A DNA stretch of 64,000 bases from Amycolatopsis sp. CA-230715. Its GTDB lineage: Bacteria; Actinomycetota; Actinomycetes; Mycobacteriales; Pseudonocardiaceae. The translations under genes were made by a program, and so were the position numbers. Below are positions 58,030-64,000 of the stretch, piece after piece; the first letter of the stretch is position 1; each line of letters opens with the position of its first letter. The notes under the pieces are model-generated. The model saw nothing but the letters and a program-made list of their open reading frames with translations. It searched no databases and had not been told where the DNA came from. The stretch spans positions 4,835,501 through 4,899,500 of the forward strand of contig NZ_CP059997.1 of assembly GCF_018736145.1 (NCBI RefSeq), given 5' to 3'.

Positions 58030-58167
58030 ATGGACATGGTTCTCGACCTGCAGGCGATGGAAGCCCCCGAGAGCGTCGACGGCGGCCACGGCGGCGGCCA
58101 CGGCTCCAACCTCTCGCTGCTGGCCTCCTGCGCCAACAGCACCATCAGCCTGCTCACCTGCCACTAG
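58030..58167 (+). CDS. lanA: Class III lanthipeptide precursor (SapB/AmfS-like)
   Basis: A 45-aa precursor. Leader: MDMVLDLQAMEAPESVDGGH, with the LDLQ motif (residues 5-8) that LanKC reads. The junction is His/Gly rich (GGHGGGHG, 18-25). Core: two Ser-x2-Ser-xn-Cys units, S26-x2-S29-x4-C34 and S37-x2-S40-x3-C44, the arrangement of labionin or lanthionine bridges in SapB, with the first ring one residue larger. ATG at 58030 has GAAAGG eight bases upstream; an alternative ATG at 58036 exists. 35 bp after lanKC. Confidence 0.94.
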   Translation: MDMVLDLQAMEAPESVDGGHGGGHGSNLSLLASCANSTISLLTCH

Positions 58168-58327
58168 ATCTTTTTGGTGACGGCTTGCGTAGCGGTGCGG
58201 GTAGCGGAACCTCAGCAGCCTTCTCACTCCGGGATCTCCAACTCATGAATGCCAATTCACCACGTTGGAGCTGTCCTCGCGAGAAGACTCCTGAGAACCC
58301 GCGGCGGTGCCAGTTGCTGGCCCGCTC

Positions 58328-58414
58328 AAGCGGCTCCGCCGCTTACGAAAAGCCGGGATAGCAGGTGTAACGACTGCGCGGGAGCGGCACAGGCCAAGTG
58401 CGCCGCTCCCGCGC
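58328..58414 (+). terminator. Two hairpins between precursor and transporter genes
   Basis: First: AAGCGGC/GCCGCTT with the triloop TCC (58328-58344). Second: perfect 13-bp stem, GCGCGGGAGCGGC (58376-58388) and GCCGCTCCCGCGC (58402-58414), with a 13-nt loop and a short T run. They lie in the 300-bp gap after the precursor stop. A partial terminator or stabilising structure would give more precursor than transporter mRNA, as in many lantibiotic operons. The remaining gap holds nothing else visible. Confidence 0.78.
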
Positions 58415-58467
58415 TTTCCATTGTGTCCCACCCCGGCCGGGCAGGACACCGAGTCCAAAGGGATGAG

Positions 58468-60135
58468 ATGCGCGCACCGGGCGATCGGCTGCTGAGCGAG
58501 GTGACCTCGCTCGAACGCGCGCGGATGCCGTTCATCGTGCTGAGCGCACTGCTCGCCGCGGGCTCCGGGCTGCTGCTGCCCTCCGCGCTCGCCACCGCCG
58601 TCGACGCCTCGATCGCGGGCTCCCGGAGCTGGCCCGCGATCCTGTGGCTGCTCGCACTCGGCGCCGTCCAGATCGGCGCCGACGTCGCGGGCGGCATCCT
58701 CACCGTGCGCGTCACCAGCTCCGCGACCGCGTGGCTGCGGCGCACGGTCGCGCGGCACTTCCTCGCGCTCGGCACGAAATCGGGTTTCGTCCACGGCGAC
58801 GCGATCAGCAGGCTCACCGGAGACGCGGTCGCCGCGGGAACCGTGGTGTCGATCCTCGTGCAGCTCGCGTCCGCGTCGGTCATCTCGTGCGGCGCGATCA
58901 CCTTGCTGGCGGTGCTCGACTGGCGCCTCGCGCTCGTGTTCGCGGGCAGCGTGCCGCTCGCGCTCCTGCTCGCACGTTCCCACCTGCGGCTCACCGCCGA
59001 TGATGTGCTTACCTACCAACAGGTTTCGGGCGAGATCTCGGCTCGCCTGCTCGACGCGACCGCGGGGCTGCGGACGATCGCGGCGTCGGGCACCGCCGAC
59101 CGCGAAGCCGCGCGCGTGCTCGAACCGCTGCCGCGCCTCGGCGTCGCGGGCGGGGGCATGTGGCGCACGCAGGCGCGCATGGTGTGGCGCGCCGCGCTGC
59201 TGCTGCCCGCCGTGGAGGTGACCGTGCTCGTCGCCGCCGGGTTCGGGGTGCTCGGCGGCAGGCTGACCGTCGGCGATCTGCTCGCGGCGCTCGGCTACGT
59301 CGCGCTCGGCATGACCATGGTCAACCAGATCCCCCTGCTCACCACGCTCAGCAGGGCCCGCTCCGGCGCGACGCGGCTGGCCGAGGTGCTCGATTCCCCG
59401 GTGCCGCACCAGGGCACGCGCCCGCTGCCGCCCGGCCCCGGCACGATCGAACTGCGCGACGTCGGCCTCCGCGGCGCGCTCGAGCACGTCGGCCTGACCG
59501 TGCTCGCGGGCACCACGCTCGCCGTCGTCGGCCGGTCCGGTGCGGGCAAGTCCGCGCTCGCCGGGGTGCTCGGCGGCCTCGTCGAACCGGACGAAGGCGA
59601 AGTCCTGCTCGACGGCGTGCCCATCGCGAGCGTGCGCCCGGAGGAACTGCGCGCCGCGTTCGGGTACGCCTTCGAACGACCGTCGCTGCTGGGGGAGACC
59701 GTGTCCGACGCCGTCGGGTACGGCGCGTGGTCCGGACCGTCCGCGGTGCGCGCCGCCTGCCGGACCGCGCAGGTGCACGATCTCGTCGTCCGCCTGCCGG
59801 ACGGCTACCGCACGCCGTTGACCGAAACCCCGCTCTCCGGCGGGGAAGCGCAGCGCGTCGGCCTGGCGAGGGCGCTCGCCCGCGGCCCGCGCGTGCTCGT
59901 GCTCGACGACGCGACAGCCAGCCTCGACACCGTGACCGAGTCCCTTGTGGACAAGTCCATTTCGGACACCATGCCGGGCACGACCAGGATCGTGGTGACG
60001 CACCGCGTCGCGGTCGCGCGGCGCGCCGGGATGGTCGCCTGGCTGGACCATGGCAGGCTGCGCGCTGTCGGGCCCCACGACACCCTTTGGGCTGAATCTG
60101 GCTACCGCGCGATCTTCACCGATGAGGAGCCATGA
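58468..60135 (+). CDS. ABC exporter half-transporter 1 (RamA-like)
   Basis: A 555-aa TM-ATPase fusion: six TM helices (about 1-320), NBD from about 330. Walker A VVGRSGAGKSALAGVL (about 353), signature ETPLSGGEAQRVGLARAL (about 456), Walker B RVLVLDDATASLD (about 475) with Asp where the catalytic Glu is expected, His switch present (VTHRVA). No C39 peptidase domain, so it does not cut a leader. ATG at 58468; the ATGA-type end overlaps half-transporter 2. Together they form a heterodimer for precursor or product export. Confidence 0.9.
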   Translation: MRAPGDRLLSEVTSLERARMPFIVLSALLAAGSGLLLPSALATAVDASIAGSRSWPAILWLLALGAVQIGADVAGGILTVRVTSSATAWLRRTVARHFLALGTKSGFVHGDAISRLTGDAVAAGTVVSILVQLASASVISCGAITLLAVLDWRLALVFAGSVPLALLLARSHLRLTADDVLTYQQVSGEISARLLDATAGLRTIAASGTADREAARVLEPLPRLGVAGGGMWRTQARMVWRAALLLPAVEVTVLVAAGFGVLGGRLTVGDLLAALGYVALGMTMVNQIPLLTTLSRARSGATRLAEVLDSPVPHQGTRPLPPGPGTIELRDVGLRGALEHVGLTVLAGTTLAVVGRSGAGKSALAGVLGGLVEPDEGEVLLDGVPIASVRPEELRAAFGYAFERPSLLGETVSDAVGYGAWSGPSAVRAACRTAQVHDLVVRLPDGYRTPLTETPLSGGEAQRVGLARALARGPRVLVLDDATASLDTVTESLVDKSISDTMPGTTRIVVTHRVAVARRAGMVAWLDHGRLRAVGPHDTLWAESGYRAIFTDEEP

Positions 60136-61859
60136 GCATCCAGCGGTTGTACGGGGCCGCGCTGGTGGGCAGGTGGCGCGCCGCTGCCGCCCTGCTCGCG
60201 TGCTCGATTCTCGAAGGCGCGCCGGCGTTCTTCTCCGGCAGGTTCGTGGAACTGTCCGTGGACAAGGGTTTCGGCGTGGGCAGCGCGGGGATCGGTGTCG
60301 CGTGGCTGCTGGTGTTCGCCGGGGTCGCGGTGCTCGGCGCGCTCGGTTCGCGGCTGGTGTGGCACCGGCTCGGGACGATCGTCGAGCCGATCCGGGACGC
60401 ACTGGTCCGCGCGGTGGTGCGGGGTGTGCTGCACGACGCGAACCCGCCGCGCAACCAGCCCGACGCGAGCGGGGTCGCCAGGATCACCCAGCACGTCGAA
60501 GTGGTCCGCGACGCGACCGCGGGCCTGCTGGTGCAGGCGCGCGGCATGCTCGTGACCACGGCCGCCGCGCTCGCCGGGCTGTTCACCGTCGCCGGTTCGC
60601 TGGCCTGGCTCGTGGTCGTCCCCGTCGTACTGGCCATCACGATGTTCGGGTTCCTGCTCCCCGCGCTCGCCACGCGGCAGCGAGCGGTCGCGCTCGCCGA
60701 CGAAGCGCTGGCCGAAACCGCGGGCTCCGCGCTCGCCGGGATGCGGGACGTGGTGGCGTGCGGTGGCGAGGCGATCGCGGGAATGGCGCTCTACGAACGG
60801 GTCGGCGCGCAGGCGTCGGCCGCGATGCGGCTGGCGAGGGCGTCGGCGTTGCGGACGCTGACGATCGCGGTCGGCGGGTTCGTGCCGCTGCTGCTGGTGC
60901 TGGCCGCGGCCCCAGGCATGGTCGCGGCGGGCTCGATGACCGCGGGCGCCGCGCTCGGCGCGCTCGTCTACCTGGCGAACACCCTGCAGCCCGCGTTGCA
61001 CGGGCTCGCCGCGACCGCGAGCACGGTCGTGCTGCGCCTGCTCGTCGCGTTGCGCAGGCTCGACGAGACGAGCGACGTGCCGACGCCGCGGCAGGGCGGC
61101 GCGGAACCGGCGAACAGCACGATCACCGTGCGGGACCTCACTTTCGGCTGGGGCGCGCACGCCGAGCCGGTGGTGCGCGGCCTCGATCTCGATCTCTCGC
61201 CGGGCGAGTACCTCGCGGTGGTCGGCCCGAGCGGGATCGGGAAGTCGACACTGGCCGGGCTGCTCACCGGATTGCTGTCCCCGCAGGGCGGCCGCGTGCT
61301 GATCGGCGGGGTGCCGGTGGGTGTCGTGCGCCCGGCCGCGCTGCACCGGATGGTCGCGCTGAGCCCGCAGGAGTCCTACGTGTTCGCCGGTACGGTGCGG
61401 GAAAACCTCGCGCTGTTCGGTACCGGACTGTCCGATGAGGACTTGCTTGCCGCGTGCCGCGCGGTGCGCGCGGACGATCTGGTCCAGCGCCTCGGCGGAC
61501 TGGGCGCGGAACTCGGCCACGGCGCGCTCTCGGCGGGGGAAGCGCAGCTGATCGCGCTGGCCAGGGTCTACGCGAGCCCGGCGTCGGTGGTCATCCTCGA
61601 CGAGGCGATGTCGCATGTGGACCCCGCGACCGAGGGCGGGGTGGAGCGGGCGTTCGCCGAGCGGTGCGCGGCGGGCGGTGGGGTGCTCGTGGTGATCGCG
61701 CACCGGCTGTCCTCCGCGCTGCGCGCCGACCAGGTGCTGGTCATGGACGGCGCCGCGACCCTGCTCGGCAGGCACGACGAACTGCTCGGATCCTCACCCC
61801 GCTACCGCGCGATGATGGACGCGTGGACCGGCCCGCTGCCGAAGCCCTCGTCCGCCTAG
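60132..61859 (+). CDS. ABC exporter half-transporter 2 (RamB-like)
   Basis: A 575-aa TM-ATPase fusion. Walker A AVVGPSGIGKSTLAGLLT (about 363), signature GALSAGEAQLIALARVY (about 466; LSAGE, not LSGGQ), Walker B SVVILDEAMSHVDP (about 486) with the canonical Glu, His switch IAHRLS. It complements half-transporter 1, whose Walker B is weak but signature is normal. ATG at 60132 overlaps the previous stop by 4 bp. No peptidase domain. Confidence 0.9.
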   Translation: MSIQRLYGAALVGRWRAAAALLACSILEGAPAFFSGRFVELSVDKGFGVGSAGIGVAWLLVFAGVAVLGALGSRLVWHRLGTIVEPIRDALVRAVVRGVLHDANPPRNQPDASGVARITQHVEVVRDATAGLLVQARGMLVTTAAALAGLFTVAGSLAWLVVVPVVLAITMFGFLLPALATRQRAVALADEALAETAGSALAGMRDVVACGGEAIAGMALYERVGAQASAAMRLARASALRTLTIAVGGFVPLLLVLAAAPGMVAAGSMTAGAALGALVYLANTLQPALHGLAATASTVVLRLLVALRRLDETSDVPTPRQGGAEPANSTITVRDLTFGWGAHAEPVVRGLDLDLSPGEYLAVVGPSGIGKSTLAGLLTGLLSPQGGRVLIGGVPVGVVRPAALHRMVALSPQESYVFAGTVRENLALFGTGLSDEDLLAACRAVRADDLVQRLGGLGAELGHGALSAGEAQLIALARVYASPASVVILDEAMSHVDPATEGGVERAFAERCAAGGGVLVVIAHRLSSALRADQVLVMDGAATLLGRHDELLGSSPRYRAMMDAWTGPLPKPSSA

Positions 61860-62551
61860 TCGTTGCGCCAGACGTAGGCGACGGAAATCGGCTGGCCGCG
61901 GAACCGCGCCCATTTTGGCTTCGCCGCCACCCAGTGGTCGTCGATGAGCCCCTCGCGCATCTCGGCGAGCCGCCAGCCCGCGGCGAGCGCGGCGCCGACG
62001 TGGTCGCTGACCAGGTGCAGGTTGGTGGCGATGGTCACCGATTCGCCGTCGGCGCTGGTGAAGTGGGTCGGCATCCCGGACACCATCATGAACTGCGGGT
62101 GGTAGGCGACCAGGACGAACGCGCTGCCCGGCGCCGCGAGCCGCGCCGCCTCGCGGTAAAGCGGCGCGAGATCGTCGAGGTGCTCGTCGATCAAGGATGC
62201 CGTGATGAGCTGGTAGCTCCGCGACGGCAACCCGGTCTCCGTCACGTCCGCCTCGACCAGCTTCGCGTGCGCGCCGCGCCTGCCCGCCCCTTCGAGCATC
62301 TCCGGCGTCAGGTCCACACCGTGCACTGTGGACACTCCGTTGGCGCGGAGCCAAGCCCCCGTACGCCCCGTCCCGCAGCCGAGGTCCGCCGCAAGGTCCA
62401 CTGTGGACCACACAGGCTCTTTCAGCTGCTCAAGGAGCGCGATGTCCATGGCGTCGAGCACGGACCCGTCGTAGGTCGCCGCCCACGCGCCGTACCCGGT
62501 GCGGACGTCCACCTCGGGATACCCCCGCTGATCGAAGTCGTCGAAGCGCAT
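61856..62551 (-). CDS. SAM-dependent class I methyltransferase
   Basis: A 231-aa methyltransferase: motif I DLAADLGCGTGRTGAWLRAN, VDLTPEMLEGA (acidic loop), YQLITASLIDEHL (motif IV). ATG at 62551 (MRFDDFDQRGYPEVDVR). The stop overlaps the end of the exporter gene on the opposite strand by 4 bp, so it is not part of the lanthipeptide operon although it borders it. Substrate unknown. Confidence 0.82.
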   Translation of the reverse strand: MRFDDFDQRGYPEVDVRTGYGAWAATYDGSVLDAMDIALLEQLKEPVWSTVDLAADLGCGTGRTGAWLRANGVSTVHGVDLTPEMLEGAGRRGAHAKLVEADVTETGLPSRSYQLITASLIDEHLDDLAPLYREAARLAAPGSAFVLVAYHPQFMMVSGMPTHFTSADGESVTIATNLHLVSDHVGAALAAGWRLAEMREGLIDDHWVAAKPKWARFRGQPISVAYVWRND

Positions 62552-62677
62552 ACCCCCGATTATGACCACCACCTCCGCCCCTGCCGACCGAGTTTTCCGC
62601 CGCTCGTACCTCATTCCCGCGCCTCTGCCGCAAAGTTGTCCACACTCGGCGCCCCCTGTGGACAACTCGCCTTCACA

Positions 62678-62741
62678 CCCCCGCCGCTCCCCACTCCCCG
62701 GTAGACTGGGCTGGGGCAGCCCCCCCTGGGAGCGGCGGGGG
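62678..62741. terminator. Nested hairpin, 14-bp outer stem
   Basis: Outer arms CCCCCGCCGCTCCC (62678-62691) and GGGAGCGGCGGGGG (62728-62741); inside it a hairpin GGGCTG/CAGCCC with loop GGG (62708-62722). It lies 48 bp beyond the stop of the quinone oxidoreductase gene on the minus strand and is probably its terminator. The two-stem architecture is more elaborate than a simple terminator. The rest of the 237-bp gap shows nothing. Confidence 0.7.
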
Positions 62742-62788
62742 AATGAACTAGGTAATGCGGTTCACGGGCATGCGGACGTCGCGAGGGT

Positions 62789-63751
62789 TCAGGGCAGCAG
62801 CAGGCTTTTGCCGACGAAGCGCCGCGCTTCGATGTCTTCGTGCGCCGCGGCCGCTTCCGCCAGCGGGTAGGTCCGGCCGATGACCGGGCGCAGCCTGCCC
62901 GCCGCGGCTTCGGCGAGCACCAGTTGCACGCGGCGCGCGTTGTCCGCCCAGAACTCCGGCAGCTGCCCCATGTCCAGCACGGTCAGCCGCTGCCGGTCCG
63001 CCTCGCCGATCACCGCTTCGGCCCCGCTCGTCATCCCGTAACCGGAGAACCGCCCGCCGTCGACGAGAAGGTCCACCGCCGCCGCGCCGACCGCACCGCC
63101 GAGCCCGTCGAACGCCACGTCCAAGCCCCCGGTGAGCTGCCGCACCCGGTCAGGCCAGCCCGGCTCCGCGTAGTCGACCGCCTCGGCGCCGAGATCCCGC
63201 GCGATCGCGGCCTTCTCCGGCCCCCGCACTCCGGCGACGACCTTCGCTCCCGCCGCGAGCGCCAGCTGCACCAGCAGGTTGCCGAGCCCACCGGCACCGG
63301 GCGCCACCAGCACCCGATCCCCGCTGCGCACCGGCGTCCACTCCAGCAGCGCGACCGCGGTGCTGCCGTCGTCCATGACCGCCAGCGCGGTGCGCGGGTC
63401 CAGGCCGTCCGGCACGCGGAACGCCGCGTCGGGCGCGGAAATCGCGGTGTCCGCGTACCCGCCGCCGTACCCGCTGCCCGCTCGCGCGATCACCCGCGCG
63501 CCCGCCCAGCCATCGGGCACCTCCGCGCCGACCGCGGTCACCGTGCCCGCGACCGCCCCGCCCGGTACGTACGGCGGCTCGACTTCGAAGACGTCAGGGC
63601 CGTGCCCTGACCGGATCAGCGCGTCCAGCCAGCCGACGCCCGCCGCTTCGACGTCGATCCGGAATTCGCCCGCTTTCGGCTCCGGGGTCGGCAGTTCGAC
63701 GAGTTCCAGTACGTCGGGGGCGCCGAATCGGGTCGCCGTTATCGCTCTCAT
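62789..63751 (-). CDS. NADPH:quinone oxidoreductase (zinc-free MDR family)
   Basis: A 320-aa medium-chain reductase: N-terminal GroES part (TRFGAPDVLELVELPTPEPK), nucleotide motif VLVAPGAGGLGNLLVQLALA, AVDYAEPGW loop. It lacks the structural zinc Cys cluster, so it belongs to the quinone-oxidoreductase branch (QOR). It transfers two electrons from NADPH to quinones or unsaturated ketones. The promoter region has the 19-bp-spaced layout of MerR-type control. Confidence 0.88.
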   Translation of the reverse strand: MRAITATRFGAPDVLELVELPTPEPKAGEFRIDVEAAGVGWLDALIRSGHGPDVFEVEPPYVPGGAVAGTVTAVGAEVPDGWAGARVIARAGSGYGGGYADTAISAPDAAFRVPDGLDPRTALAVMDDGSTAVALLEWTPVRSGDRVLVAPGAGGLGNLLVQLALAAGAKVVAGVRGPEKAAIARDLGAEAVDYAEPGWPDRVRQLTGGLDVAFDGLGGAVGAAAVDLLVDGGRFSGYGMTSGAEAVIGEADRQRLTVLDMGQLPEFWADNARRVQLVLAEAAAGRLRPVIGRTYPLAEAAAAHEDIEARRFVGKSLLLP

Positions 63752-63765
63752 ACGGACAGTCTGGA

Positions 63766-63788
63766 ACTTGAACCATGGTTGAAGTCAA
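63766..63788 (-). promoter_or_regulatory. MerR-type promoter of the oxidoreductase gene
   Basis: On the minus strand TTGACT (about 63783-63788) and CAGACT about 19 bases later are separated by the near-palindrome ACTTGAACCATGGTTGAAGT (63766-63785, shown as + strand). The 19-bp spacer is typical of promoters that need MerR-family distortion. The regulator gene is not in the window; it may lie beyond the right edge or elsewhere. Confidence 0.5.
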
Positions 63789-64000
63789 GGCAAGCGGCCG
63801 AAGCAGGTGCGGAGATCGGCGAACGCGCACCAGGCAGGCCTGCGTTTCGGGAGGTAGCCGCCTGGCACCCCGTTCGCGGCGATCGCGGCCCGGTAGGTGG
63901 CCACCGCGTCGGTCGGGCGTCGCGTCAGCGCCGGATCGGTCAGCGCGTCCACTGTGTACAGTCCGAACCGGGACCGGTAGCTGCCCCATTCGTAGTTGTC
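63785..64000 (-). CDS. GH1 beta-glucosidase, C-terminal fragment (cut by window edge)
   Basis: The last 71 residues of a family GH1 glycosidase. DNYEWGSYRSRFGLYTVD at the edge is the highly conserved GH1 C-terminal block (usual form DNFEW...RFGL..VD). The nucleophile Glu region lies upstream outside the window. After it comes a Pro/Arg-rich tail with two Cys that is longer than usual. The stop is at 63785-63787, overlapping the MerR-type palindrome. Acts on beta-glucosides. Confidence 0.85.
   Translation of the reverse strand, partial: DNYEWGSYRSRFGLYTVDALTDPALTRRPTDAVATYRAAIAANGVPGGYLPKRRPAWCAFADLRTCFGRLP

Noticed and set aside
1..64000. tRNA, rRNA and known riboswitch sequences
   Set aside because: No cloverleaf with T-loop GTTCRA context or recognisable riboswitch core was found by eye on either strand.

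Overview
The window looks like chromosomal DNA of a high-GC filamentous actinomycete, most likely of the Pseudonocardiales (Amycolatopsis-like). This rests on very strong G/C bias at third codon positions, frequent GTG starts, many 4-bp start/stop overlaps, several TetR/MarR/PadR/AraC-controlled enzyme operons, a SapB-type lanthipeptide locus, and two dispersed DNA motif families that I associate with this group. The genus is an inference. I see no rRNA, tRNA, CRISPR array or phage.

Layout. 1-0.26 kb: 3' end of an IS3-family transposase. 0.4-15.5 kb: single genes and small operons (CPBP protease, XRE-cupin regulator, Tat amidohydrolase, AraC/MFS pair, secreted small proteins, a MarR-controlled reductase/flavoprotein pair, MBL hydrolase, GlxA-type regulator, a LuxR-type regulator coupled to a 37-aa membrane peptide, lipoproteins). 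15.5-17.5 kb: a fully overlapping DNA-repair operon of Vsr-like endonuclease, alkyltransferase, ECF sigma factor and second alkyltransferase, closed by a 16-bp-stem hairpin. 17.6-23.6 kb: a PadR-controlled flavin monooxygenase/hydrolase operon, convergent with a TetR-controlled dehydrogenase/hydrolase operon. 23.7-27.1 kb: ABC exporter plus two-component system in one overlapping operon. 27.1-34.9 kb: cis-prenyltransferase, a tandem-domain secreted serine protease, TetR genes with clear operators, secreted esterases, and a polyprenol-phosphate mannosyltransferase. 35.1-40.5 kb: one gene for an 1810-aa multidomain glycosidase-like protein without a signal peptide. 40.9-45.8 kb: TetR/serine hydrolase divergent from a patatin/Baeyer-Villiger monooxygenase/SDR operon. 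45.8-48.5 kb: a chloramphenicol-type efflux gene preceded by a 9-codon leader peptide and an attenuator-like 5' region, then an AraC regulator and an ABM-fold protein. 48.5-55.1 kb: hidden 59-aa membrane protein, ArsR-SRPBCC fusion, NDH-2-like flavoprotein, Bcr/CflA MFS with TetR, and a BlaI/M56 regulon with two matching operators. 55.4-61.9 kb: class III lanthipeptide cluster (LanKC, precursor, heterodimeric ABC exporter) in ramC-ramS-ramA-ramB order. 61.9-64 kb: methyltransferase, quinone oxidoreductase with a MerR-type promoter, and the C-terminus of a GH1 beta-glucosidase at the right edge.

The most distinctive points are: the lanthipeptide locus, with a His/Gly-rich leader-core junction and complementary degenerate ATPase motifs in its two transporters; the vsr-ogt-sigma-ogt operon, which reads like an alkylation-responsive sigma module; the leader peptide and attenuator in front of the Cmx-type pump; two related families of palindromic REP-like elements packed into three intergenic gaps, one containing the stop codon of an MFS gene; and a dispersed 11-bp palindrome TCCA-N3-TGGA that occurs even inside genes, where it forces rare codons. 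Many enzyme/regulator pairs carry readable operators, listed one by one below.
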